A stretch of DNA of 64,000 nt from Albimonas pacifica (lineage in GTDB: Bacteria; Pseudomonadota; Alphaproteobacteria; Rhodobacterales; Rhodobacteraceae): NCBI RefSeq assembly GCF_900113695.1, contig NZ_FOQH01000002.1, positions 62,001 to 126,000 on the forward strand. Direction: 5' to 3'. This document shows, piece by piece, positions 8,583 to 18,573 of this stretch. Both the position numbers and the translations under genes were made by a program. The notes beneath the pieces are model-generated. The model was not told the origin of the DNA. It worked only from the letters and a program-made list of their open reading frames with translations, and ran no database searches. Numbering within the stretch: the stretch's first letter is position 1; every line of letters begins with the position of its first letter.

Positions 8583-8600
8583 CCCCCCGCAGGCGGGGGG
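8583..8600 (+). terminator. Possible stem-loop after the small zinc-finger gene
   Basis: ccccccgc-ag-gcgggggg forms an 8-bp stem with a very short loop, 43 bp after the stop codon and without a T-tract. It could separate the regulator unit from the transporter operon. In DNA this GC-rich such inverted repeats also arise by chance. Confidence 0.3.
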
Positions 8601-8727
8601 GACGCCCGGCGGCCCCGGCCGCCGGACCGAAAGCCGTGGGCGCAGGCGGCGCAGACCGCCGCGCCGCGACGCCCTGAAGCGACCCCGGCCGGGAGCGCCG
8701 GACGCTGCAACCGACAGGAGAGGTGCA

Positions 8728-9933
8728 ATGAAATCCGCGACCCTGAAATCGTTCCTGGCCGGCGCCTCGGCGCTGGGCCTGCTCGCCGGCGGTCCCGCCG
8801 CCGCGCAGGAGGAGATCGTCGTCGGCATGGCCGTCGCCCAGACCGGCTGGATGGAGGCCTATGACGGCGAAGGCGCCAAGATGGCGCAGATGTATTTCGA
8901 GCAGCTCAACGCCGAGGGCGGCCTGCTCGGCAAGCAGATCAAGGTGCTGATCGCCGACACCAAGACCGACCGGGTCGAGGGCGCGAAGGTCGGCCAGACC
9001 ATGGTCCAGGAAGGGGCCGAGCTGATGCTGGTCTCGGCCGACTACGACTACGGCGCGCCCGCCGCGCTGCAGGCCCAGAAGGCGGGGATCGTCTCGTTCT
9101 TCCTCGGCGCCTCGGACCCCAAGGCGGGCGTGCTCGGCGTCGGGCCGTTCTCCTTCACCTCCGCCAACGCCGCCCAGCTCGAGGGCGCGACGATGGCCGA
9201 CTGGGGCTATCAGGAGAAGGGCTTCCGCAAGGGCTATTCCCTCGTCGACGAGTCGATCGAATACAACAAGTCGATCTGCGCCGGCTACGACTGGATCATG
9301 GGCCTCAAGGACGACGCCGAGATCGTGGGCACCGACGTGTTCAAGGGCCTCGACCCGGTGATCTCGACCCAGATCACCCGCATGTCGGACGCCATCGCCT
9401 CGGGCGGGGTGGACCACATCATGCTGTGCTCCACGAACCCCGGCGCGGCCTCGGCGCTGCGCCAGATCCGCGCCGCGGGCATCGACCTGCCGGTCTTCGG
9501 CGGCACCTCGATGGACGGGACCTACTGGACCGAGGCCGTCCCCGGCCTGAAGGACTTCTACGTCCCGTCGCTGGCCCTGACCAAGGACGACCCCCGCGCC
9601 TCGGTCAACGAGGTCACCGAGGCCTACGCCGCCAAGTACGGCGCCGGCCCCGCCTCGCAGTACGCCTACCTGATCTACGGCATGCTCGACATGTGGGTCG
9701 CCGCGGTGAAGGAGGCCGAGACCACCGACGCCGCCGCCGTGGTCGAGGTGATGAACGGCTACGACAGCTTCGAGACCACGGTCGGCCTGCGCAAGCTGAC
9801 GCCCGAGCTGCACATCCAGACCGAGATCCCGATGCTGGTCACCTCCTACGAGGGCGGCGAGCAGACCCTGGTCACCGAGTGGAGCGTCGGCATGCCGATC
9901 CCCCAGGAGGTGCTCTACCGCCTGGCGAAGTGA
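8728..9933 (+). CDS. Liv-type ABC transporter substrate-binding protein
   Basis: A 401-aa periplasmic binding protein (type I fold, Leu/Ile/Val-binding family). Residues 1-26 form a signal peptide with a cleavage motif AAA|QE. The mature start 'EEIVVGMAVAQTG' is followed by 'NAEGGLLGKQIKVLIADTKTD', as in LivJ/LivK-like proteins. The ATG has GGAGAGG upstream. It heads a complete transporter operon, with the two ATPases and two permeases following after a 302-bp gap that holds a stem-loop. The downstream aminotransferases and HyuAB make an amino-acid-derived amide a likelier ligand than branched-chain amino acids themselves. Confidence 0.88.
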   Translation: MKSATLKSFLAGASALGLLAGGPAAAQEEIVVGMAVAQTGWMEAYDGEGAKMAQMYFEQLNAEGGLLGKQIKVLIADTKTDRVEGAKVGQTMVQEGAELMLVSADYDYGAPAALQAQKAGIVSFFLGASDPKAGVLGVGPFSFTSANAAQLEGATMADWGYQEKGFRKGYSLVDESIEYNKSICAGYDWIMGLKDDAEIVGTDVFKGLDPVISTQITRMSDAIASGGVDHIMLCSTNPGAASALRQIRAAGIDLPVFGGTSMDGTYWTEAVPGLKDFYVPSLALTKDDPRASVNEVTEAYAAKYGAGPASQYAYLIYGMLDMWVAAVKEAETTDAAAVVEVMNGYDSFETTVGLRKLTPELHIQTEIPMLVTSYEGGEQTLVTEWSVGMPIPQEVLYRLAK

Positions 9934-10235
9934 GGGCGCGCGCCCGGCCGGTCCCTCCGGCCGTCCGGGCGCCGTCGCCCCCCGCCCCTGACCGGCCCGG
10001 CGCCACCTTGGCCGGGCAGGGGCGAGCGGCGGCGGGCGCGGCCCCTCCCTCCGCGTCCGCCGTTCCCGAATTCCGCCCCGGAGCCTGCGCGCCGCTCGCG
10101 CCCGCTCCGGACGCCTTCCGCCCCGGCGCGCGCCCCTTCGCGGTGCGCCGCGCGCCCCCGGACCGTCGCCCCGGACCGCCCCGGCCGCCCTTCCGGCCTT
10201 CGCGGACCGCGCGCGCGCCCCGCAGGAGACGCCCC
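9934..10235 (+). other. Gap between binding-protein and ATPase genes, with stem-loop at its start
   Basis: This is 302 bp of very GC-rich DNA. The first part (9940-9972) folds as gcgccc-ggccgg / ccggcc-(4-base bulge)-gggcgc with a 5-base loop, immediately after the stop codon. The rest is low-complexity C/G sequence rich in ccgg, gcgcgc and cgcccc, and no gene could be defended in it. GGAG (10224-10227) is the ribosome-binding site of the next gene. Confidence 0.5.
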
Positions 10236-11012
<777 letters not shown>

Positions 11013-11013
11013 G

Positions 11014-11793
11014 ATGGCGCTTCTCGACGTCTCCGACATCCATGTCCGCTACGGCGACATGGTGGCGCTGCGCGGCCTCTCGCTGAAGGTCGAGGAGGGC
11101 GAGGTGGTCTGCATCATCGGCCCCAACGGCGCCGGCAAGTCCACCACGCTCGCCGCCATCGCCGGCGGCGTGCGCCCCTACCGGGGCGAGATCCGCTACG
11201 ACGGCCAGCCGATCCTCGGCACGCCCCCCGACAAGATCGCCACGATGGGCGTCAGCCTGGTCCCCGAGGGCCGCCACATCTTCGGCTCCCTGACGGTGGC
11301 CGAGAACCTGATCATCGGCGCCTACATGCGCAAGGACAAGGCCGAGGTCGCCCGCGACCGCGAGCGCATCCTCGCCCTCCTCCCGCGTCTCGCCGAGCGC
11401 ATCGACTTCCCCGCCGGCCGCCTCTCCGGCGGCGAGCAGCAGATGCTGGCCGTCGCCCGCGCCGTGATGACCCGTCCCAAGCTGCTGCTGGTGGACGAGC
11501 CCTCCCTCGGCCTCGCCCCCAAGATCGTCGACCAGATCTACGAGATCCTGCTGGAACTCCGCAAAACCGAGGGCCTGACCCTCGTCATCAACGAGCAGTC
11601 CTCGAACCGCGTCCTGAAGTTCGCCGACCGGGTGAACGTGCTCCGCCAGGGTGAGATCCGCCTGGCCGGCACGGCGGCCGAGCTCGCCGACGGCGCCGCC
11701 ATCCGCCAGGCCTACTTCGGCTTCGAACACGGGGCCCAGCCGGCCCCGGCCATGCAGACCCCCACCCAGGCTTCAACCGGAGGCGCGGCATGA
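11014..11793 (+). CDS. livF: Liv-type ABC transporter ATPase (LivF)
   Basis: A 259-aa second ATPase of the importer. It has Walker A GPNGAGKST at residues 36-44, signature 'LSGGEQQMLAVARAV' and Walker B 'LLLVDEPSLGLAP'. The chosen ATG has GGAGG 6 bases upstream; an in-frame ATG 18 bp earlier would overlap livG and has no better ribosome-binding site. The stop overlaps livH (ATGA). Confidence 0.9.
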   Translation: MALLDVSDIHVRYGDMVALRGLSLKVEEGEVVCIIGPNGAGKSTTLAAIAGGVRPYRGEIRYDGQPILGTPPDKIATMGVSLVPEGRHIFGSLTVAENLIIGAYMRKDKAEVARDRERILALLPRLAERIDFPAGRLSGGEQQMLAVARAVMTRPKLLLVDEPSLGLAPKIVDQIYEILLELRKTEGLTLVINEQSSNRVLKFADRVNVLRQGEIRLAGTAAELADGAAIRQAYFGFEHGAQPAPAMQTPTQASTGGAA

Positions 11794-12704
11794 TCGGCTT
11801 CATCCAGAACCTCATCGACGCCCTGTCGCTGGGCGGGCTCTACGCGCTGACGGCGCTGGGCATCGGGCTTCTGTTCGGCATCCTTCGGCTGATCAACCTG
11901 GCGCATGGCGACCTGATCTCGGTCGCGGCCTATGCGCTGATCGTGCCGTCGGTGGACGTCACCGCGCGGATGTTCATCGGCGACTTCAACATCCTGTTCC
12001 TGCTGCCCTCGATCGCGCTGATCGTGATCCTGCTGGCGCTGGCGACCGACCTGATGGCCTTCCGGCCGCTGCGCAAGGCGACCACGCCGACGCTGATGAT
12101 CGCCTCCTTCGCGGTCAGCTACATCATCCAGAACGGCATCCTGATGATCTACGGCTCGCGCCCGAAGGCCATCAACCTCTGGGGCGCCGCCAACCAGCAG
12201 ATCCAGGTCGGAGACCTCCGCGTCCCCCTCCTCCAGGTGATCACCGTCGTCGTCACCATCGCCCTGATGGTCGGCCTGTCGCTGTTCCTCTCCAAGACCC
12301 GCTACGGCGTCCAGATGCGCGCCGCCGCCGAGGATTTCCGCATGGCCCAGTACCTCGGCGTCAAAGGCAACTTCGTCATCGGCATCGCCTTCGCCATCTC
12401 CGGCATCCTCGCAGCCGCGGTCGGGCTTCTCTACGTCACCCAGTCCGGCTCCCTGAGCCACACCATGGGCGTGCCCCTCGCCCTCTTCGCCTTCGTGGCG
12501 GTGGTGGTGGGCGGCATGGGCTCGCTGCCCGGCGCGGTGGTCGGCGGCTTCGCCATCGGCTTCGTCGTCACCATGCTCCAGGCCTACCTGCCGCCTGACC
12601 TGCGCGTCTTCCGCGACGCCTTCGCCTTCGCGATCGTCATCCTCGTCCTGCTGTTCCGCCCGCAGGGCCTGATCCCCGCCCGCAACGTCATCGAGCGCGT
12701 GTGA
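11790..12704 (+). CDS. livH: Liv-type ABC transporter permease (LivH)
   Basis: A 304-aa inner-membrane permease with about eight hydrophobic segments. The N-terminus 'LSLGGLYALTALGIGLLFG' and 'RLINLAHGDLISVAAY' are classic LivH signatures. The EAA-like loop 'AAAEDFRMAQYLGVKGN' contacts the ATPases. It starts at the ATGA overlap with livF and ends next to livM. Confidence 0.92.
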   Translation: MIGFIQNLIDALSLGGLYALTALGIGLLFGILRLINLAHGDLISVAAYALIVPSVDVTARMFIGDFNILFLLPSIALIVILLALATDLMAFRPLRKATTPTLMIASFAVSYIIQNGILMIYGSRPKAINLWGAANQQIQVGDLRVPLLQVITVVVTIALMVGLSLFLSKTRYGVQMRAAAEDFRMAQYLGVKGNFVIGIAFAISGILAAAVGLLYVTQSGSLSHTMGVPLALFAFVAVVVGGMGSLPGAVVGGFAIGFVVTMLQAYLPPDLRVFRDAFAFAIVILVLLFRPQGLIPARNVIERV

Positions 12705-12721
12705 GAGGAGACACAGACCCC

Positions 12722-13783
12722 ATGGACCGCATCCTCTCCAACATCCGCACCCTGCAGACCCCCGTCCTGCTGATCGTGCTGCTGGCGATCGTCTCCGGCC
12801 TCGCCTCCCTCACCGGCTCCGACGCCATGGCCACCACCATCGCCGAGATGATGATCCGCGTGGTCGTGGTGGTCGGCCTCTACGTCTTCATCGGCAACTC
12901 GGGCATCATCAGCTTCGGCCACATCTCCTTCATGTGCATCGGCGCCTACGCCGCCGCCTGGATGACCGCCGCGCCGACCTTCAAGCAGATCATGCTCGGC
13001 GGCCTGCCCGCCTGGCTGCAGACCGAGCAGTACCCGTTCCTCGTCGCCATGGCCTTCGCCGCGGTCCTGCCCGCCATCGTGGGCCTGGCGCTGGGCGGAG
13101 CGATCACCCGTCTCGGCGGCATCGCCTGCTCGATCGCGACCTTCGCGTTCCTGATGATCACCAACTCGGTCTACGCCAACTGGGACTCGGTCACCGCGGG
13201 CGTCAGCTCGATCATCGGCATCCCGACGCTGGTCGGCCCCTGGGTCGCCTGGGTGTTCGCGGGCGTGGCGATCCTGGCGGCGTGGTTCTACCAGATCTCC
13301 CGCCACGGCCTGATGCTGCGCGCCACCCGCGACGACCCGGTCGCGGCCCAGGCCTCGGGCATCAACCTGGTCAAGGCGCGGCTGGGGGCCTTCGTGCTGT
13401 CGGCGGCGCTGGTGGGCCTCGGCGGCGGCCTCTACGCCCAGTTCCTCGGCATCCTGACGGTGGACCCGTTCTACCTCGGCCTGACCTTCATCACGCTCGC
13501 GATGCTGGTGGTCGGCGGCATGTCCTCCCTCACCGGCGCGGTGATCGGGGTGATCGGCGTCACCATCATCGTCGAGCTCCTGCGCATGTTCGAGCGTGGT
13601 TCGATGGGCCCCATCACCCTCCCCCCCGGCAGCCAGGAGCTGGGTCTCGGCATCCTGATGGCCCTGATCCTGGTCCTGCGCCCCACCGGCCTCTCGGGCG
13701 GACGCGAGCTGAAGCTCTTCGGCCGCAGCCGCCCCGCCGCGCCCGCCGCCCCCGAGGCCGCCCAGGCCGCCCCCGCCGAATGA
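12722..13783 (+). CDS. livM: Liv-type ABC transporter permease (LivM)
   Basis: A 353-aa second permease. Marker segments are 'SFGHISFMCIGAYAAAW', the EAA loop 'LRATRDDPVAAQASGINL' and the C-terminal 'LGLGILMALILVLRPTGLSGG', ending in an Ala/Pro tail. An upstream GTG at 12701 overlaps the livH stop, but the purine run gagaggag (12703-12710) sits at Shine-Dalgarno distance from the ATG at 12722, so that start is preferred. Confidence 0.9.
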   Translation: MDRILSNIRTLQTPVLLIVLLAIVSGLASLTGSDAMATTIAEMMIRVVVVVGLYVFIGNSGIISFGHISFMCIGAYAAAWMTAAPTFKQIMLGGLPAWLQTEQYPFLVAMAFAAVLPAIVGLALGGAITRLGGIACSIATFAFLMITNSVYANWDSVTAGVSSIIGIPTLVGPWVAWVFAGVAILAAWFYQISRHGLMLRATRDDPVAAQASGINLVKARLGAFVLSAALVGLGGGLYAQFLGILTVDPFYLGLTFITLAMLVVGGMSSLTGAVIGVIGVTIIVELLRMFERGSMGPITLPPGSQELGLGILMALILVLRPTGLSGGRELKLFGRSRPAAPAAPEAAQAAPAE

Positions 13784-13797
13784 CCGAGGACCCGAAG

Positions 13798-14721
13798 ATG
13801 CCCGACTTCTCCGCCGGCGCCGCCTATATCGACGGCCGCTACATGCCGATCGCCGAGGCCTCGGTCCCCGTCACCCACTGGGGCTACCGCCGCTCCGACG
13901 TCACCTACGACGTGGTCGGCGTGTGGGAGGGGAACTTCTTCCGCCTCGACGACCACCTGACGCGCTTCCGCGCCTCCCGCGCCGAACTGCACATGGCGCC
14001 GAAGGAGACCGACGACGACCTCCGCGCCATCCTGCACCGCGTGGTCGCCCTCTCCGGCCTGCAATCCGCCTACGTGTCGATGGAGTGCCTGCGCTCCGTC
14101 CCCCTCCCCGGCAAGCCCCGCCACCCGGCCTACGTCCCCGCCTACACCATCGTCCTGGCGATCCCCTGGGTCTGGGTGGCCCCGCCGGAGATGATCGAGC
14201 GCGGCATGCACCTGATGGTCTCGAAAACCCCCCGCATCCCCCCTCAATGCGTGGAGCCGCGGGCGAAGAACTTCCACTGGGGCGACCTCACCCGCGCCCA
14301 GTTCGAGGCGCTGGAGGTCGAGGCCGACTTCGCCATCCTCCCCGACCTCGCCGGCAACATCACGGAAGGTCCGGGCTTCAACGTCTTCTCCGTCACCGAC
14401 GGCGTCGTCTCGACCCCGATCCGCGGCGGCCTCGACGGCATCACCCGCCTCTCGGTCATGGAGCTCTGCGAGGAGCAGGGCCTGAAGCTGGAGGTCCGCG
14501 AGATCCCGGCCGACGAAATCCGCAACGCCGACGAGATCTTCACCTGCACCACCGCCGGCGGGATCATGCCCGCCAGCCGCATCGACGGTCGGATCCTGTC
14601 GAACGACCGCCCCGGCCCGATCTCCCGCCTGTTCCTCGACCGCTTCTGGGCGAAGCGCGCCGAGGGCTGGCACGCCACCCCCGTCGACTACTCGGCCGCC
14701 GCCGAGCCCACCCCCGCCTGA
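13798..14721 (+). CDS. Class IV PLP aminotransferase (BCAT/D-amino acid transaminase-like)
   Basis: A 307-aa fold-type IV PLP enzyme. The PLP lysine is K157 in 'EPRAKNFHWGDL'. The phosphate- and carboxylate-binding parts are 'ITEGPGFNVFSV' and 'TTAGGIMPASRIDGR'. The N-terminus 'YIDGRYMPIAEASVPVTHWG' is typical. An in-frame ATG at 13780 overlaps the livM stop, but gagga (13784-13788) sits properly before 13798. Lying between the Liv transporter and hyuA2B2, it probably transaminates an amino acid released by ring opening, possibly with D- or unusual stereochemistry. The exact substrate is not evident. Confidence 0.85.
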   Translation: MPDFSAGAAYIDGRYMPIAEASVPVTHWGYRRSDVTYDVVGVWEGNFFRLDDHLTRFRASRAELHMAPKETDDDLRAILHRVVALSGLQSAYVSMECLRSVPLPGKPRHPAYVPAYTIVLAIPWVWVAPPEMIERGMHLMVSKTPRIPPQCVEPRAKNFHWGDLTRAQFEALEVEADFAILPDLAGNITEGPGFNVFSVTDGVVSTPIRGGLDGITRLSVMELCEEQGLKLEVREIPADEIRNADEIFTCTTAGGIMPASRIDGRILSNDRPGPISRLFLDRFWAKRAEGWHATPVDYSAAAEPTPA

Positions 14722-14744
14722 CCCCCCCCGCAGGAGACCCCCTC

Positions 14745-16769
14745 ATGTCCTATCGTCTCGGCGTCGACATCGGCGGCACGTTCACGGACTTCGTCGTCTA
14801 CGACGAGGCCTCCGGCGAGCTGCACGCCTGGAAGAACCTCTCCACCCCCGCGGACCCGTCCGAGGGCGTGATGACCGGCCTGCGCAGCTTCGGCAAACAG
14901 TCCGAGATCTCCGGCATCCGCCTCGGCACCACGGTCGCGACCAACGCGCTTCTGGAAGGCAAGGGCGCCCGCGTCGCCTACGTCACCACCGCCGGCTTCC
15001 GCGATATCCCCTTCATCATGCGCGGCGACCGCAAGCACCACTACGACCTCGGCTGGATCAAGCCGAAACCCTTCCTCAAGCGCCGCGACGCCTACGAGGT
15101 GTCCGAGCGCGTCGGCCCCTCCGGAGAAATCCTGAGCCCGCTGAACGAGGACGAAGTCCGCGCCGTCGCGAAGAAAATCGCCGCCGAGCCCGAGATCGGC
15201 GCCGTCGCGGTGATGACCATGCACTCCTACCTCACCCCGGACCACGAACAGCGCATCAAGCAGATCTTCGCCGAGGAGGCCCCCGACCTCCCCGTCTCGA
15301 TCTCCTATGAAGTCCTGCCCAAGTGGAAGGAGCACTTCCGCTCCTCCACCACCATCTGCGACGCCTTCATCAAGCCGGTGGTCAAGGACCGCATCGGCTC
15401 GATGAAGTCCCGCCTGGAGGCCGAGGGCGTCGACGCCCGGCTGGTCGTCATGCGCTCCAACGGCGGCGAGATGGAGGCCCGCAAGGTCGCAGACAGCCCC
15501 ATCCAGATCGCCATGTCCGGCCCCACCGGCGGCGTCATCGCGGCCAAGCGCATCGCCCAGCTTCTGGGCATGGACAACCTCGTGACCTTCGACATGGGCG
15601 GCACGTCGACCGATGTGTCCACTGTGGTCAACGGCAAGGAGCGCTTCACCACCGACTTCGAGATCGAGTGGGGCCGCCCCATCCAGGTCCCGATGATCGA
15701 CATCCGCACCATCGGCGCCGGCGGCGGCTCGATCGCCCGCATCGACGCCGGCGGCATGCTGGTCGTGGGCCCTGAATCGGCGGGCGCCACCCCCGGCCCC
15801 GCCTGCTACGGCCAGGGCGGAACACTCCCCACCGTCACCGACGCCAACCTGGTCCTCGGCCGCATCTCCGCGACCAACTTCCTCGGCGGCGCCATGGAGC
15901 TCGACGAGCCCGCCGCCCGCGCCGCCATCCAGCCCATCGCCGAGACCCTTGGCGTCTCCCTCGAAGACGCCGCCCTCTCGATCATCCGCATCGCCAACAA
16001 CAACATGGTCGGCGCCCTGCACACGGTGCTGACCGAGCAGGGCCTCGACCCCCGCGACTTCACCCTGGTGGCCTTCGGCGGGGCAGGGCCCCTGCACATC
16101 TCCGACCTGATGGACGACGCCTCGATCCCCCGCGGCCTCTCGCCCAACTTCCCCGGCCAGTTCTCCGCCTTCGGCTTCACGATGGCCGACGCCCGGGTCG
16201 ACCGTTACCGGACCGTGCAGCTCAACTCCCGCGCCTTCGACGCCCCCCGGGCCCGCGAAGCCCTCAAGACCCTGATCGCCGAGTGCCAGGCCGAGCTCGC
16301 CGCCCAGGGCCACGAAAGCCCCTCGATCTCCTGCGCCATCGACATGCGCTACCTCGGCCAGAACTACGAGCTGGAGCTCCCGATCCGCGCCCGAGACTTC
16401 ACCGAAGAGGACGTCGCCCGGATCTACGCCGAGTTCCACGACCTGCACGAGGCCCGCTTCGGCTTCCGCCTCGACGACCACATGGAGATCGTGAACTTCA
16501 TGGTCACCGGCGTCGCCTCCACCGGCGAGCTGACCCTGCCCAAGATCGCGGCCTCCTCCGAGGCCCCCGTCCCCGCCTCCACCCGCCCCGTCTACTTCCG
16601 CGCGGGCTGGGCGGACGCGGCGGTCTACTGGCGCTCGGAACTCAAGGCCGGCCAGACCCTCGACGGCCCCGCGCTGGTGGAAGAAGCCGCCTCCGTCACC
16701 GTCGTCGACCCGGGCAAGAGCCTCGAGGTCGACGCCTACGGCAACCTCATCGTCACCGCCAAGGAGTAA
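14745..16769 (+). CDS. hyuA: Hydantoinase/oxoprolinase-family subunit A, copy 2
   Basis: A 674-aa HyuA-family ATPase subunit. It has 'DIGGTFTDFV' at residues 8-17, 'LGTTVATNALLEGKG', 'FDMGGTSTDVSTV' (near 285), 'IGAGGGSIARID', 'GATPGPACYGQGG' and 'VAFGGAGPLHISDL'. The ATG has caggag 10 bases upstream. It differs clearly from copy 1 in the region after residue 80 ('GDRKHHYDLGWIKPKPFLKRR'), suggesting a different substrate. It sits in the liv-aminotransferase operon, and the hyuB2 ATG follows by 5 bp. Confidence 0.9.
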   Translation: MSYRLGVDIGGTFTDFVVYDEASGELHAWKNLSTPADPSEGVMTGLRSFGKQSEISGIRLGTTVATNALLEGKGARVAYVTTAGFRDIPFIMRGDRKHHYDLGWIKPKPFLKRRDAYEVSERVGPSGEILSPLNEDEVRAVAKKIAAEPEIGAVAVMTMHSYLTPDHEQRIKQIFAEEAPDLPVSISYEVLPKWKEHFRSSTTICDAFIKPVVKDRIGSMKSRLEAEGVDARLVVMRSNGGEMEARKVADSPIQIAMSGPTGGVIAAKRIAQLLGMDNLVTFDMGGTSTDVSTVVNGKERFTTDFEIEWGRPIQVPMIDIRTIGAGGGSIARIDAGGMLVVGPESAGATPGPACYGQGGTLPTVTDANLVLGRISATNFLGGAMELDEPAARAAIQPIAETLGVSLEDAALSIIRIANNNMVGALHTVLTEQGLDPRDFTLVAFGGAGPLHISDLMDDASIPRGLSPNFPGQFSAFGFTMADARVDRYRTVQLNSRAFDAPRAREALKTLIAECQAELAAQGHESPSISCAIDMRYLGQNYELELPIRARDFTEEDVARIYAEFHDLHEARFGFRLDDHMEIVNFMVTGVASTGELTLPKIAASSEAPVPASTRPVYFRAGWADAAVYWRSELKAGQTLDGPALVEEAASVTVVDPGKSLEVDAYGNLIVTAKE

Positions 16770-16774
16770 GCCCC

Positions 16775-18490
16775 ATGGACATGGTTTCCCTCAACATCGT
16801 GGGCGGCATCCTGGTCTCGATCTGCCGGGACATGGGGGTGACGCTGATGCGCACCTCCTACTCCACGATCTTCTCCGAGAGCCTCGACTTCACCTGCGGC
16901 CTGGCCCTGCCCACCGGCGAACTCGTCGCCACCGGCGACTTCTGCCCCTCGATGATCGGCGGCATGCCGCTCCTGCTCCGCTCCTGCGTCCAGGAGATCG
17001 ACATCGAGGACCTCGAGCCCGGCGACGTCATCGTCCACAACGACCCCTACCGCGGCGGCCTCCACACCCCCGAGCACACCTTCTTCAAGCCCGTCTTCGT
17101 CGACGGCCAGCTGATCGGCTTCTCCGTCGCCATCGGCCACGTGGCGGAAGTGGGCGGCATGGCCCCCGCCGGCTTCCCCGGCGAGGCCACGGAAATCTTC
17201 CACGAAGGCCTCCGCGTCCCCCCCGTGAAGATCAAGCGCGCCGGCAAGGACAACGAGGACGTCTGGCGCCTGATGCTCGCCAACGTCCGCACGCCCCGCT
17301 TCAACTACGGCGACTACCGCGCCATGATCGCCGCCGTCGACCTCGGCGAGCGCCGCATGGCCGACCTCGCGAAAAAGCACGGCGTCGACGGCTTCCGCGA
17401 GCATGTCTCCGCCCTGATGGACTACTCCGAGCGCCGGATGCGCGCCGAGATCGCCGAGATCCCCGACGGCGCCTACACCTTCCACGACTACATGGAAGAC
17501 GACGGGATCGAGGACAAAGCCTACAAGATCAACGTCACCGTCCACGTCCAGGGCGACGGGCTGATCGTGGACTACTACGGCTCCGACCCGCAGGCGAAGG
17601 GCCCGGTGAACGCCACGCTCGGGGTGGCCTGGGGCGCCGCCTACAACGCCATCCTCCAGCTCACCGACGCCTCGATTCCCAAGAATTCCGGCTGCTTCCG
17701 CCCGATCAAGGTCATCGCGCCCCCCTCGACGGTGGTGAACGTGGACTATCCCGGCCCCTGCGTGGGCGGCAACACCGAGACCCATTGCCGCGTCGCCAAT
17801 ACGGTGATGGGCGCCCTCGCCCCCGCCCTCAAATCCCGCTCGGCGGCGACCGACGGCGCCTCCCACTCCAACTTCCTGTTCGGCGGAACCGACCCCGAGA
17901 CGGGCGAGTTCTTCTGCTGCTACGACCTCACCCCCGTCGGCTGGGGCGGCCGCGCCTTCGCCGACGGCAACGACGCGGTCGGCGGGATCAACGGCAACTG
18001 CCCCCACATTCCCGTCGAGGTCTTCGAGTATCGCTTCCCCTTCCACGTCGAGGAATTCAAGCTCGTCGAAGGCTCCGGCGGCGCCGGCAAGCATCGGGGC
18101 GGACACTCGATTTCCAAGACCCTGACCGCCCGGGCGGACATGACCTACTCCTACATGTCCGACCGCCAGAAGATCTCTCCCTGGGGCATCCACGGCGGCA
18201 AGGAGGGCGGGCGCGCCGAACTCCTGATGGTCACCAAAGCCTCCGAGGGCGAGTGGAAGACCGTCTCGCAGCTCTACGGCAAACCCTCGCCCTCCAAGTT
18301 CGCCAACGTCCCGATCGCCAGGGGAGACCGCATCCGCATCTCCTCCCCCGGCGGCGGCGGCTGGGGCGATCCGGCCGAGCGGGATCGCCAGGCGGTGATC
18401 GACGACGTGCTCGACGGCTGGATCACCGCTCAGGATGCCGAACGGATTTACGGCGTGCGTCTCGACGCGCCCCTGTCCGAACCTGCATGA
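16775..18490 (+). CDS. hyuB: Hydantoinase/oxoprolinase-family subunit B, copy 2
   Basis: A 571-aa partner of HyuA2. It has 'SLNIVGGILVSICRDMGVTL', 'VHNDPYRGGLHTPEHTFFKP', 'SVAIGHVAEVGG' and a C-terminal 'SPGGGGWGDPAERDRQAV'. AAGGAG within the end of hyuA2 (16761-16766) serves the ATG at 16775, indicating coupled translation. It is the penultimate gene of the liv-aminotransferase-hyuAB unit. Confidence 0.9.
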   Translation: MDMVSLNIVGGILVSICRDMGVTLMRTSYSTIFSESLDFTCGLALPTGELVATGDFCPSMIGGMPLLLRSCVQEIDIEDLEPGDVIVHNDPYRGGLHTPEHTFFKPVFVDGQLIGFSVAIGHVAEVGGMAPAGFPGEATEIFHEGLRVPPVKIKRAGKDNEDVWRLMLANVRTPRFNYGDYRAMIAAVDLGERRMADLAKKHGVDGFREHVSALMDYSERRMRAEIAEIPDGAYTFHDYMEDDGIEDKAYKINVTVHVQGDGLIVDYYGSDPQAKGPVNATLGVAWGAAYNAILQLTDASIPKNSGCFRPIKVIAPPSTVVNVDYPGPCVGGNTETHCRVANTVMGALAPALKSRSAATDGASHSNFLFGGTDPETGEFFCCYDLTPVGWGGRAFADGNDAVGGINGNCPHIPVEVFEYRFPFHVEEFKLVEGSGGAGKHRGGHSISKTLTARADMTYSYMSDRQKISPWGIHGGKEGGRAELLMVTKASEGEWKTVSQLYGKPSPSKFANVPIARGDRIRISSPGGGGWGDPAERDRQAVIDDVLDGWITAQDAERIYGVRLDAPLSEPA

Positions 18491-18573
18491 TCGCGCCATC
18501 GGGTCGGGCCCCTGCGCCCGCCCCCCTTCGCCGCGCCCGATGCGCGGCCACCTGACTGATGGAAGACCCCCTA

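Noticed and set aside
12701-12721. GTG at 12701 as the livM start
   Set aside because: The purine-rich gagaggag follows it and sits at the right distance from the ATG at 12722 instead.
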